The notes beneath the pieces were generated by a model. It was not told the origin of the DNA and did no database searches. It saw only the letters and a program-made list of their open reading frames with translations. A stretch of DNA of 64,000 nucleotides from Nitrospinaceae bacterium. Its GTDB lineage: Bacteria > Nitrospinota > Nitrospinia > Nitrospinales > Nitrospinaceae. Below are positions 33,886-43,463 of the stretch, piece after piece. Position numbers and translations under genes: made by a program. The first letter of the stretch is position 1, and each line of letters opens with the position of its first letter. Where the stretch lies: the NCBI GenBank assembly GCA_029261535.1, contig JAJDBF010000014.1:40593-104592 (forward strand), in the 5' to 3' direction.

Positions 33886-35631
33886 TCAAGCTACAGGCAA
33901 ATCAATAATAAATGTCGTGCCTTTTCCCCATTCACTTTCAACGCGGATGGTTCCATCGTGATCTTCAATAATTTTATGAATCACCGTGAGGCCCAAACCG
34001 GTGCCCTCACCTTCTGGCTTGGTGGTGAAGAAATGATCAAATACCTTCCCCAAATCCTCTTCTTTGATTCCCGTTCCGGTATCTGAAATTTTGAGTCGCA
34101 TATAATTCTTAGCATCTTTTTCTATAGCATCACAGCCTATCGTCAAACTCCCACCATTCGGCATTGCGTACTTTGCGTTATTGAGAATATTCAGAAAAAC
34201 CTGTCTCAACTTATCTTTATCAGCTATTAATCGAATAGCCTTAGGGCTCTCTTCACGCTCGCATTGGCGAATTATTTTAATACCAGTCGAGATAAAATCT
34301 TGTTCAACCAGGTCCAAAATCTCATCAATAAGATCATCCAATAAAACAGGTTCTCTTTCGCATTTTCCTTCTCGGGAGAAGGTTAAAAGTGTCCCCATAA
34401 TTTTTTGGATTCGGGAAATCTCACTCATCACTTTTTCGCAAAAACCTTGCAGGCTTGCATTATCCGTTGTGTCTTTTTGCAACATCTGGGTAAGCAACGA
34501 TATGATGTTAACTGGATTCAAAACTTCATGACTGACTCCCGCAGCCAATTGCCCGATCCCCGCTAATTTCTGAGATTCGATAAGGTGCCTTTCTACTAAG
34601 TCCAGGCGTGCGTCAGCTTCCTTTTGCGCCGTGATATTTTCCTTGATAGCTATAAAGTGAGTGATTTCCCCTGAGTCCATAACAGGCGAAATCAGTGTAG
34701 ATTCCCAATAAAATTCACCATTCTTTTTCATATTATGAAATTCCCCATGCCAAGTCTTACCCGCCAGGATGGTGTCCCATAGTTTCTTATACTCTTTGGG
34801 AGACGTTTCTCCTGACTTAAGAAACCGTGGATTTTTGCCAAAAGCTTCATCGGGGGAATATCCCGTTAACTCTTCAAAATAAGGGTTCACATATTCGATA
34901 GCACCGCTTTTATCTGTAATGATGATACAAGCGCGACTCTGTTCTATAATCTGTGATAGCTTGTTAACATTTTGATTTACTAATTTATTTTCAACAGTTT
35001 TCCCAATTAATTTCGCCGCAATATTCATATGCGATTTTGCTATTTCAACTAAATAATCTGGGGTCGGCTTTCCTTCATCAGCTAATTTTGAAAGTTCGTC
35101 AATATTCACCTCATATTTTTGGACGAGACCTTTTAGTTTTTCAATGTCCCTGGATGGGTCATCGTAGCCTAAGTTCAAGCTACCGACGATCTCTCCATTG
35201 GCAAAAATCGGTTCCGCATAGATACGAATCCCTCCCAAACATTCTTTATCAACTGCTTTCCCTTCAACCATAGACGCGTTGGATATTTCCCAGCAAGATT
35301 CATGGCAGTGCCATTTTCCACAACTTAAAGCTTCCGCATTGTCATCTGTGTCGCATAATTGACGGGATTGTTGATCCATGAACCGGCACCAACCTGAAGA
35401 AAACATGCCAAAAGCATAATCTCCATTGTTCTCATATACCGCAGCAGAACTGCCTAGCAAGTCAAGATAGGTCGACACGATATCAGACAAAGTTTCCTTT
35501 TCTATCGAATTCGCTATCAAACCACCGCTGTTTAGCTCTGATAAATCTCCATAGGGTTGGGTATACGAACGCCCTTCCTTTGAATCCTGTCCAAGACATA
35601 ATTCCTTTTTTTTGCCTGTCTTCATATCCAT
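33886..35631 (-). CDS. Sensor histidine kinase with PocR and PAS domains
   Basis: The 581-residue kinase lacks membrane helices. The N-terminal region (about 25-190) is a PocR-type sensor domain with cysteines in WCRFMDQQ, QLCDTDD, CGKWHCHESCWEIS and the IYAEPIFANGEIVGSLNLGYDD core; PocR domains bind small hydrocarbon-type ligands or metals. Then come a PAS domain (IEQSRACIIITD), HisKA with SHEVLNPVNI (His near 369) and HATPase (GTGLGLTVIHKII). From PAS to the end it matches the kinase at 29367. This is a cytoplasmic sensor, in contrast to the membrane-bound paralogue. Confidence 0.92.
   Translation of the reverse strand: MDMKTGKKKELCLGQDSKEGRSYTQPYGDLSELNSGGLIANSIEKETLSDIVSTYLDLLGSSAAVYENNGDYAFGMFSSGWCRFMDQQSRQLCDTDDNAEALSCGKWHCHESCWEISNASMVEGKAVDKECLGGIRIYAEPIFANGEIVGSLNLGYDDPSRDIEKLKGLVQKYEVNIDELSKLADEGKPTPDYLVEIAKSHMNIAAKLIGKTVENKLVNQNVNKLSQIIEQSRACIIITDKSGAIEYVNPYFEELTGYSPDEAFGKNPRFLKSGETSPKEYKKLWDTILAGKTWHGEFHNMKKNGEFYWESTLISPVMDSGEITHFIAIKENITAQKEADARLDLVERHLIESQKLAGIGQLAAGVSHEVLNPVNIISLLTQMLQKDTTDNASLQGFCEKVMSEISRIQKIMGTLLTFSREGKCEREPVLLDDLIDEILDLVEQDFISTGIKIIRQCEREESPKAIRLIADKDKLRQVFLNILNNAKYAMPNGGSLTIGCDAIEKDAKNYMRLKISDTGTGIKEEDLGKVFDHFFTTKPEGEGTGLGLTVIHKIIEDHDGTIRVESEWGKGTTFIIDLPVA
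33890..34960 (-). repeat. Duplicated kinase cassette, copy 2
   Basis: The second copy of the PAS-HisKA-HATPase module; see 29371-30430. The input domain upstream differs entirely (PocR here, membrane periplasmic domain in the other copy), so the module was joined to different sensors. Confidence 0.8.
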
Positions 35632-35841
35632 TGAAAGTTGGCTTCCTAAATTGGTTTTTCAAATACCCGACCACTACAGAGGCGTAGTATTAATTTGACA
35701 ACTAGTCCTAATTAATATAAGCCCTTTGTCAATATCAAAACTTCTGATTAAGTTTGTCTTATATATGTTCACACTTCCCCCCACCTAGGTCAACAACAGA
35801 AATACATTAGTAAAAGCTATATTAATCAACAATTGATCTAC

Positions 35842-36639
35842 TTAAAGAAACTTGAGGAATATCCAATCGGAGAGGCCTTTCTGGCCGTTGGTCTCACGAT
35901 TTCCCCCGTTCCAGACGGCTATCGCCATCGGCGTGGAGCCGACAAACTGCGCGTCTTCTTCCTGATCATCGACAAGTTTACGTTTTAACACTACCTGCCA
36001 ACGCTTCCCATCGTGAAAACCCTGCCCTGCGACATCCTGCTGATCTTGCCTTGTCAGCGTGCTGTACCCTTCGGCGTTAAGATCTTCCACCGGGCTGGGC
36101 GCATTCTTTGATGCGGTGCCGTGAAGAGATAAATCCCGACTGGCTTTCCATATCCAGATATTGACCGTCTCGCCTTCACTACCCATGGTGATGGAGGGCA
36201 ATTCTTTTTTGCGACTGAGGGGAAACAGAATCGCCGCCTGATCGGTGTACATGCGGGTCTGCCCTTGTCCGGAGTCCACGTCTTTATCCTCCCATTCAAT
36301 ACGCAGGGCGATTTCATTTTCATTGCGGGCGGCACTCACTGTCACCTCTTTCACAGAAGGATTCGGCCATTGCGGATTAGTGATCAACTGCGGCCCAAGC
36401 TCAATGGTCACTTTTTTCGGCCCCTGCGCTGAACTCCAAAACCCGGAGCGTGGCGAAGAAGGCAGTTCCCCAGAAAAACGCGCGACCTCCACCGTGGAGG
36501 AACAGATACCCTCACCATCACAATTGGTGAAAGCAACGACATCACCTCCGCAACCGGAAAGTCCGAGAAGAATAAACAATAAAGTGAGTGCAAGACGAAT
36601 GCTTGTTTTTTGAAATTTATCGCACGGATTAAAATGCAT
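35842..36639 (-). CDS. Lipoprotein with ethylbenzene-dehydrogenase-type haem-b domain
   Basis: The 265-residue protein has a signal sequence ending in a lipobox (LLGLSGCGG; Cys about 30), so it is anchored in a membrane facing the periplasm. The body resembles the gamma (haem-b) subunits of the DMSO-reductase type II enzymes such as nitrite oxidoreductase, selenate and chlorate reductase and ethylbenzene dehydrogenase: the EIALRIEWEDKD strand, the YTDQAAILFPL segment, and the GETVNIWIWKAS core. The family's haem ligands are a Met and a Lys; the Met in ITMGSEGE fits. It overlaps the M16 protease by 11 bases. No alpha or beta subunit is nearby. Confidence 0.7.
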   Translation of the reverse strand: MHFNPCDKFQKTSIRLALTLLFILLGLSGCGGDVVAFTNCDGEGICSSTVEVARFSGELPSSPRSGFWSSAQGPKKVTIELGPQLITNPQWPNPSVKEVTVSAARNENEIALRIEWEDKDVDSGQGQTRMYTDQAAILFPLSRKKELPSITMGSEGETVNIWIWKASRDLSLHGTASKNAPSPVEDLNAEGYSTLTRQDQQDVAGQGFHDGKRWQVVLKRKLVDDQEEDAQFVGSTPMAIAVWNGGNRETNGQKGLSDWIFLKFL

Positions 36640-37948
36640 CGGTGATTTTCTTTACCTCCTGTTTCAGTTCCTTTGAGATGGGGCCGACGGCCACTATATT
36701 CAAGGTTTCACGCACCAGAATCCCGGATGCCACTTGCCTGCAATCGGCGACAGTTACGGCCCGCACACATTCGCGCTCTTCCTCCACTGACATCACGCTG
36801 GAATACAAAAGCGGAAAACCGTAACGATCAATTTGTTTATAAGGATCGTCCAGGTCCAGTTCCAGGTCAAAGTCATAACGGTTTTTCACATGCGCCAGTT
36901 CCACTTCGGTCGGGCCTTCACTGGCAAACAATTTTATTTCCTGATACAGGATATTGAGGACCTGCTGAGCTTTCTCCGGGCTAACCTGCACATCAAAATC
37001 AAACGTCCCGGTATCGGACCAACTCGTCGCCCGGCATTCCACCGAATACACCAGCCCTCGGTCTTCACGAAGGGAGCGTTGCAAACGGGAACAAATACCG
37101 TCGTCAAAGATCCGACTGATCAGGCAAAGGGCAAAGTAATCCGGATGGTTGTAGGAACGGGAGCGGAAACAAAATTGCAGTTGAACCTGGCTGTCTTGAT
37201 CTTCCTTCAACAGGATGGCAGGCTTGCCCTGCGTTTCCTTCAATTTAAAAAAATCGGAGGATACAACCTGACTTCGGCGCGTCCATCCACCAAAATACTT
37301 ACGCGCAAGTCCAAGAAACGATTCGTGTGTCAAGGCACCTGCTGACACCAGTATGGAATTTGCCGGATGATAAAATTTTTTAAAATAACTTTTCAGCATG
37401 CCTGTATCAATCGCTTTGATCGTTTCTTCTGTTCCAATGGTGGGCCAGGCTAATGGAAAGTCATCGTACATCAACTGGCAGGCCAGATTGTTGATGTTGA
37501 TATTTTCACCCTTATCGTTCAGGTCCTCCAGACACTCTTCCAGAATGATCTCGCGCTCCAGTTCCATGCCGGGGAAGGTAGGCTCATCAAAGAAATTGCC
37601 GAACAATTCCATGGCCCGCTCCAGAAAAGGCCGGTGTGGGCTGAAACCGTAGGACGTGTACTCGCTGTGGGTTTCCGCTCTGAGATCTCTCCCGATGGTT
37701 TCAAACTCGCGGTTGAGCGACAGGGAATCCGGGAATTTTGCATTACCGCGAAACAGCATGTGCTCCAGAAAATGCGAAATGCCGTTATTGGCTTTGGTCT
37801 CCATACGCAGGCCCGCCCGCACCATGAGGGATAGCTCCACCGTATGCAAGTGAGGCATTTCCACAGTCACCACCGTCAAACCGTTTTCGAGAGTGGTTTT
37901 CTCAGCCTGTATCGTTGAAAATGGAGGATCGGGTTTTATCGTGTTCAA
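36629..37948 (-). CDS. M16 family zinc metalloprotease
   Basis: The 439-residue protein is an insulinase/processing-peptidase-like enzyme. The inverted zinc motif HFLEHMLFRG lies near residues 60-70, with the downstream acidic ligand in the EREIILEECLEDL region. The second half is the inactive M16 domain (VQLQFCFRSRSY; the RSLREDRGLVYSVECR segment typical of the family). No signal peptide was recognised. The start is TTG at 37948, preceded by AGGAG seven bases upstream; a longer frame reaches 37975. Its stop overlaps the start of the haem lipoprotein gene, which suggests coupled translation. Confidence 0.87.
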   Translation of the reverse strand: MNTIKPDPPFSTIQAEKTTLENGLTVVTVEMPHLHTVELSLMVRAGLRMETKANNGISHFLEHMLFRGNAKFPDSLSLNREFETIGRDLRAETHSEYTSYGFSPHRPFLERAMELFGNFFDEPTFPGMELEREIILEECLEDLNDKGENININNLACQLMYDDFPLAWPTIGTEETIKAIDTGMLKSYFKKFYHPANSILVSAGALTHESFLGLARKYFGGWTRRSQVVSSDFFKLKETQGKPAILLKEDQDSQVQLQFCFRSRSYNHPDYFALCLISRIFDDGICSRLQRSLREDRGLVYSVECRATSWSDTGTFDFDVQVSPEKAQQVLNILYQEIKLFASEGPTEVELAHVKNRYDFDLELDLDDPYKQIDRYGFPLLYSSVMSVEEERECVRAVTVADCRQVASGILVRETLNIVAVGPISKELKQEVKKITDAF

Positions 37949-38031
37949 AAATTTTCTCCTGCCCCTTTTAGCCAAACATCGGGTTATAATTCGTGGATTT
38001 TAAAACAACCCACTCTTCTCTACAAGTCGAT

Positions 38032-38655
38032 ATGGAAAAATCAGACTGGGCGCAAAACGATTATAGAATCGCCCGTGAGTACATTGAAGATCATGAAGAA
38101 CAGGCTGTGCAGAACCCGGTGCTCAACTGCGACCAGGGAGTCACGGTCATCCTGCCTCTCGGTGTTCCGGGGCTGGGGTTCCGTCTGCACGGACTCATCA
38201 TGCTGGCCCCGCTCCCCCTCTTTATTTTGTGCGCAATTCTGATACCGGTATTCGGGTTTACCGGAAGCTGGAAAATATCCCTGACCACCCTTTCGATCAC
38301 CGCCGGTTGCGCCATCCTTGTATTGGGATTACTGCGGGCGATCCTGCTGGTGGTCGGTCAACGCGAAACTTTTCCCCGAAAGTATTTTGCCACTCTTGGA
38401 CCCAAGGGTATCGCCATGCATTTTTCCCGGTGTCAGCTACCGTTATGCAACCCACGTCAGGAGTTACTCTGGAAACAAGTGGAATCTTTTGAACGGACGC
38501 AGGTATTTTTCCCGCCCGGAATTTTTAAATTTAAACCCATGCTTCCCGTAATCAAGGTTCAGGCAAGAGATGGACAATCGGTCATCCTCCCCGCCCCTTC
38601 CAATCCGGAATTTCTGGCAGACCTGGAGAATCGATTGAACGCTTCACAACAGTAA
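38032..38655 (+). CDS. Hypothetical membrane protein
   Basis: The 207-residue protein has two membrane helices (LHGLIMLAPLPLFILCAILIPVF and LTTLSITAGCAILVLGLL) and a C-terminal cytoplasmic domain that looks like a PH-like or DUF fold (ERTQVFFPPGIFKFKPM; VQARDGQSVILPAP). I do not recognise the family. The start was taken at the ATG at 38032 because a TATAAT at 37984-37989 overlaps the longer GTG start at 37993; neither has a clear ribosome-binding site. It is convergent with dnaE, three bases from its stop. Confidence 0.7.
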   Translation: MEKSDWAQNDYRIAREYIEDHEEQAVQNPVLNCDQGVTVILPLGVPGLGFRLHGLIMLAPLPLFILCAILIPVFGFTGSWKISLTTLSITAGCAILVLGLLRAILLVVGQRETFPRKYFATLGPKGIAMHFSRCQLPLCNPRQELLWKQVESFERTQVFFPPGIFKFKPMLPVIKVQARDGQSVILPAPSNPEFLADLENRLNASQQ

Positions 38656-38658
38656 TCT

Positions 38659-41600
38659 TCATTCAAAACGAATCGCGCCTTTCCCCACCACCTCTTCCAC
38701 CTGCGTGATGAGGTCATCCGTTGGATTCACTGTGAGGTCCATCAATAAGGTGCGAATGTTCTGTTCCTGATCGGGAAAAATAAAATGAACTTTCACCTGG
38801 TTTTGCCCGCGATGATGCGCCAAAACTTTATGCAAGGACTTGAGGGTATTGGATTCCAGGCCGGGCGTGCGGATGTCAATACTCACTTTGCCCTGAAAAT
38901 GATTTTTGTAATCCTCAAGTAAAAATATTTCGTCAACAATCACTTTCGCCCCCTGCGCATCCCCGGACTCTACCTTGCCCTTCACCAGAATGGGCTGATC
39001 TTCATCCAGAAGTGTGGCGCACCTTTCATAGATGTCCGGCCAGATGGTGAGTTCAACCGTACCCTGTAAATCCTCCAGAGTAGCGAGGGCCATCTTATCG
39101 CCCTTGCGGGTCATCTTGGTGATCACGCGGGCTGAGATTCCAGCGAGGATGACTTTGGACCCGTTTTTACTTTCAGCAATGGAGGCCGTGGTGGCGTTGG
39201 CAAACCAGGCCATATCCCGTTGGAAACGGTTCAGTGGATGTCCGGAGACGTAAAAACCGAGCGTCTCTTTTTCAAATTTCAAGCGATCACGTTCCGACCA
39301 GTCTTCCACGGCTTCAATGTTGGCGGACATCAAATCGGTTTCGGAGTCCTGCATGGCATCGAATAAACTGGCCTGACCCATTTCCCGATCACGTTGACGC
39401 GCCTGCCCCAGGTCCATATATATTGAAAGGTTTTTCACCATGATGGCACGGCTCTCTTCAAAGGAGTCACAAGCACCACTTTTCACCAGGCTCTCGATCA
39501 CCCGCCGGTTGACCTGCCCAAGATCTACATTTTCACAAAACTGTTTTACAGAAGTGAACCGACCCTGTTCCTGCCGGGTCTCGATGATAGAGTCGATGGC
39601 CTTCACACCAACATTCTTGATCGCGCCCAGGCCAAACAAGAGCTTGTCTTCTGAAATTGAAAAATCGCATTGCCCTTCGTTAACATCCGGCGGAAGAATA
39701 TTGATTTCCATTTCCCTGCAATCATTAAAGTAGCGAATCACTTTATCGGTGTTGTCCATTTCACTGGTGAACAAGGCCCCGAAAAATGGCAACGGATGAT
39801 GGGCTTTCAGAAAAGCTGTCTGGTAGGAAATCAGGGCATAGGCCGCACTGTGAGATTTATTGAAACCATAACCGGCGAATTTTTCCATCAGGTCAAAAAT
39901 TTTCTTTGCCTTTTTTTCTGGCACTTTATTGGTGTGGCTCCCCTCCATGAACTTTTCACGTTGCAGGGCCATTTCTTCCGCCTTCTTTTTTCCCATGGCG
40001 CGACGCAACAGATCGGCATCGCCGAGAGTAAAACCTGCCAGCACGTTGGCGATTTTCATCACCTGTTCCTGATACAAAATAACACCGTGCGTTTCTTTCA
40101 GGATCGCTTCCATTTGAGGAAGGTCGTACTTCTCCTCCATCGTCCCGTGTTTACGTTTGACGTAGTCGTCGATCATTCCGCTTTCGAGAGGCCCCGGACG
40201 ATACAGAGCCAGCAATGCGATAATGTCCTCGAAACAATCGGGTTTCATTTTCACGAGGAGGTCGCGCATACCGGAGCTTTCCAACTGAAAAACGCCGAGG
40301 GTCCGCCCCTCCCCCAACAGCTTGAATGTCTCCGCATCGTCCTTCTTGATAGCACTGATGTCGAGGTCGAGACCTGTGGAGCTTTTCAACAACTTCAACG
40401 CGTTGTCGATCACCGTCAACGTGCGCAGACCGAGGAAGTCCATTTTAAGCAAACCAAGTTTTTCAATGTTGTTCATTGAAAACTGAGTGGTGATTTCATC
40501 GTTGCCGCCCTTGTACAAGGCGCAGAATTCGGTAAGGGGTCTTGGAGAGATCACCACACCGGCGGCGTGGGTGGAGCAATGCCGTGGCAGACCTTCAAGG
40601 TTCACGGCGATGTTCAGCAATTCATCGACCTGTTTATTTTCCTTCCGCATTGATTTGAACTTGGGCTCTTCCTTGAAAGCCTCAGCCAACGTGATGTTCA
40701 ACTTATTGGGGACCATCTTGGCGATCTTGTCGACTTCCCCATAGGGCATTCCCAGAACCCGCCCCACATCACGCAAAACTCCTTTGGCATTCATGCTACC
40801 GAACGTGATGATCTGCGTAACAAATTGATTACCACCGTATTTTTTCGACACGTAATCGATAACATCCTGTCGCCGGTCCATACAGAAGTCGATATCGATA
40901 TCCGGCATGCTGACCCGCTCGGGATTCAAAAAACGTTCAAACAACAGGTCGTATTGAAGAGGGTCCAGGTCCGTGATGCGCAGACTGTAGGCAACCAGGC
41001 TCCCGGCGGCAGATCCGCGCCCCGGGCCAACCGGAATGTCATTCTCTTTAGCGTAGCGAATAAAATCCCACACGATGAGGAAATAGCCGGGATACCCCAT
41101 CCTCTCGATAATCTTCAGTTCCTCTTCGAGCCGATCTTCATAAGGCTTTTTATCGAACACAAGTCCCAGTGATTCAAATTCGGCGTATCGCTCTTCAAGA
41201 CCTTTGCGTGAAATTTCTATCAGGAAAGTGTGAAGAGTGTATCCTTCCGGAACCGGGTACTCAGGCAGGTTATCAATACCCGTCTCGATTTCCACGTTGC
41301 AACGCTCAGCGATTTTGATGGTGTTTTCGATCGCTTCCGGAGCATCGTGAAACACCTCCTTCATTTCATCAGCAGATTTAAAATAATATTCGTCCGAGGG
41401 GTACTGCATGCGGTATTGATCGTCCATCGTTTTGCCCGTCTGCAAACAGAGCAATATTTCATGCGCGCGGAAATCCGACTTCTCCAGGTAATGACAATTA
41501 TTGGTGGCGACCAGCGGTAACCCAAGATTCTTGCCCAGAGTGATCAACTCGCGGTTGATTTTTTTCTGCCAGTCCTCGCCGTGGTCCTGCAACTCCAGAT

Positions 41601-42132
41601 AAAAATTATCCGGCCCCATGATCTCTGAGTACTGTTGCGCGACCTTGGTCGCACGCGGCAGGTTTTCTTTTCCAAGATTGTGCGCGACCTCACCACGGTT
41701 GCAACAACTGAGAGCGATGAGACCCTCCGCATGCTCAGCCAACAGTTCCTTGTCGATTCGCGGTTTGTAGTAGAACCCTTCGAGATAAGCACTGGTGACC
41801 AGCTTCAATAAATTTTTATAACCCTTATCGTTTTTTGCCAGCAGGAGGAGATGGTAAGACGCATCGCGCAATTGGTGATTAGCATCTTTTTCTTTCTTCA
41901 ATCGACTTTCCGGCGCAACGTACATTTCACAACCGATGATCGGTTTCAAACCATGCTTTTTCGCTCCCTGAAAAAATTCGAGGGCTCCAAACAGGTTGGA
42001 GTGATCCGTCATTGCCACCGCTGGCATTTTGTACTCCGCCGCGCGCTTGAACAACGCCCCATGCCTGAGCGAAGAATCGAGCAGGCTGAAATGCGTGTGC
42101 ACATGGAGATGAACAAAATCAGAATGTTTCAA
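38659..42132 (-). CDS. dnaE: DNA polymerase III alpha subunit
   Basis: The 1157-residue replicative polymerase. The N-terminal PHP domain opens HSDFVHLHVHTHFSLLDSS; the polymerase core carries PDIDIDFCMDRRQDV near 405-419 (catalytic Asp pair) and GPGRGSAAGSLVAY near 380. C-terminal helix-hairpin-helix and OB regions follow. Length and order fit DnaE1. The start is TTG at 42132, preceded by AAGAGG six bases upstream. It lies 42 bases after ald on the same strand. The proofreading dnaQ is not in the window. Confidence 0.96.
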   Translation of the reverse strand: MKHSDFVHLHVHTHFSLLDSSLRHGALFKRAAEYKMPAVAMTDHSNLFGALEFFQGAKKHGLKPIIGCEMYVAPESRLKKEKDANHQLRDASYHLLLLAKNDKGYKNLLKLVTSAYLEGFYYKPRIDKELLAEHAEGLIALSCCNRGEVAHNLGKENLPRATKVAQQYSEIMGPDNFYLELQDHGEDWQKKINRELITLGKNLGLPLVATNNCHYLEKSDFRAHEILLCLQTGKTMDDQYRMQYPSDEYYFKSADEMKEVFHDAPEAIENTIKIAERCNVEIETGIDNLPEYPVPEGYTLHTFLIEISRKGLEERYAEFESLGLVFDKKPYEDRLEEELKIIERMGYPGYFLIVWDFIRYAKENDIPVGPGRGSAAGSLVAYSLRITDLDPLQYDLLFERFLNPERVSMPDIDIDFCMDRRQDVIDYVSKKYGGNQFVTQIITFGSMNAKGVLRDVGRVLGMPYGEVDKIAKMVPNKLNITLAEAFKEEPKFKSMRKENKQVDELLNIAVNLEGLPRHCSTHAAGVVISPRPLTEFCALYKGGNDEITTQFSMNNIEKLGLLKMDFLGLRTLTVIDNALKLLKSSTGLDLDISAIKKDDAETFKLLGEGRTLGVFQLESSGMRDLLVKMKPDCFEDIIALLALYRPGPLESGMIDDYVKRKHGTMEEKYDLPQMEAILKETHGVILYQEQVMKIANVLAGFTLGDADLLRRAMGKKKAEEMALQREKFMEGSHTNKVPEKKAKKIFDLMEKFAGYGFNKSHSAAYALISYQTAFLKAHHPLPFFGALFTSEMDNTDKVIRYFNDCREMEINILPPDVNEGQCDFSISEDKLLFGLGAIKNVGVKAIDSIIETRQEQGRFTSVKQFCENVDLGQVNRRVIESLVKSGACDSFEESRAIMVKNLSIYMDLGQARQRDREMGQASLFDAMQDSETDLMSANIEAVEDWSERDRLKFEKETLGFYVSGHPLNRFQRDMAWFANATTASIAESKNGSKVILAGISARVITKMTRKGDKMALATLEDLQGTVELTIWPDIYERCATLLDEDQPILVKGKVESGDAQGAKVIVDEIFLLEDYKNHFQGKVSIDIRTPGLESNTLKSLHKVLAHHRGQNQVKVHFIFPDQEQNIRTLLMDLTVNPTDDLITQVEEVVGKGAIRFE

Positions 42133-42174
42133 GAAGAACCTCTTAAATTTTTTATTCTGCTAATTTCCGGAGAA

Positions 42175-43287
42175 TTATAGGGCAACTTTTTCGACAGGCA
42201 CATACTCGCGTTGCAAGGCTTCGGCAACAGCAGGGTGAGTGATGTGCCCCGCGAAAGTATTGAGCCCGTGCCTCAACTCCTGACTTTCACGTAACGCCCG
42301 GCTTAATCCTTTTGCCGCCAGTTGACGCGCGTAATTGAGTGTCGCATTGGTGAGGGCGTAAGTTGAAGTGCGCGCTACGGCTCCCGGCATATTGGCCACA
42401 CAATAGTGAACCACTCCATCCACCACATATATTGGATCGCTGTGAGTCGTCGGTTTCGACGTTTCCATGATGCCGCCCTGATCTATGCCGACATCGACTA
42501 TTACGGAGCCGGATTTCATGTGAGCCAACATTTCTTTTTTGATCAGTCGGGGCGCACGGGCCCCCGCCACCAGAACGGCACCTATGACAAGATCCGCCAG
42601 TTTAAGAAATTCCATGAGGTTGAGTTTGGTCGACATGATGGTCTTGACCCGCCCGCCAAAGATGTCGTCAATATAACGCAACCTGTCCAGATTGATATCG
42701 AGCAAGGTTACATAGGCACCGGTACCGATGGCCATTTTAGCGGCATTCACCCCGACCACTCCGCCGCCAATGATGACGATGTGTCCGGGATCCACTCCCG
42801 GCACGCCCCCCAGCAAAATACCGCGTCCGCCGGTTTCACGCTCGAGGTATTTTCCGCCTTCGTTGATCGACATCCGGCCTGCGACCTCACTCATCGGCAC
42901 CAGAAGTGGCAAGGATCCATTTTCCGATTGCACCGTTTCATAAGCCAGCCCCGCCACCCTGCGATCTAAAAGCGCAGTGGTCAGTTCCGGAGCCGGGGCC
43001 AAATGCAGATAGGTGAAAAGTAGAATATCTTCACGCAGGCGATCATATTCTTCCGGAATCGGCTCCTTCACCTTGATAATCATTTCAGCTTTTTGAAAAA
43101 CTTCGTCGCGATCCGCGATGACGGCACCGACCGATTCATAATCCGCATTTTCGATACCACTGCCTATGCCAGCATGGTCTTCGATCAAAACGGTATGACC
43201 ATCCTGCACGAGTTCCGCCGCACCCGCCGGGGTCAGGGAAACGCGGTATTCATCCACTTTGATCTCTTTAGGGATGCCAACAATCAT
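42175..43287 (-). CDS. ald: Alanine dehydrogenase
   Basis: The 370-residue enzyme reversibly deaminates L-alanine to pyruvate with NAD. It has the N-terminal MIVGIPKEIKVDEYRVSLTPAGA, the NAD-binding GGGVVGVNAAKMAIG near 175, and the family's active-site segments around YLHLAPAPELT and VDVGIDQGG. Length is typical for Ald. Start is ATG at 43287, without a strong ribosome-binding site. It may share a transcript with dnaE. Physiologically it could supply pyruvate, or release or fix ammonia. Confidence 0.95.
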   Translation of the reverse strand: MIVGIPKEIKVDEYRVSLTPAGAAELVQDGHTVLIEDHAGIGSGIENADYESVGAVIADRDEVFQKAEMIIKVKEPIPEEYDRLREDILLFTYLHLAPAPELTTALLDRRVAGLAYETVQSENGSLPLLVPMSEVAGRMSINEGGKYLERETGGRGILLGGVPGVDPGHIVIIGGGVVGVNAAKMAIGTGAYVTLLDINLDRLRYIDDIFGGRVKTIMSTKLNLMEFLKLADLVIGAVLVAGARAPRLIKKEMLAHMKSGSVIVDVGIDQGGIMETSKPTTHSDPIYVVDGVVHYCVANMPGAVARTSTYALTNATLNYARQLAAKGLSRALRESQELRHGLNTFAGHITHPAVAEALQREYVPVEKVAL

Positions 43288-43463
43288 GATGAGTTATTTC
43301 ACAGAGTGACTTGAGGAGTACAAAACCTGAATTGGTTTTCATAGTACCGACTTTCAGAGGCAAGAGAAAATCTAAATTATCAGGAATTCTCTCCGCCAAA
43401 ACAGGAGAACACAAACCTCCCTATAAGCTTTTGAATTTGTTAGAATTGTTTTACGAATATTTT

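Noticed and set aside
39670..40479. 269-codon plus-strand frame opposite dnaE
   Set aside because: The minus strand encodes the conserved polymerase core; the antisense product has no recognisable features.
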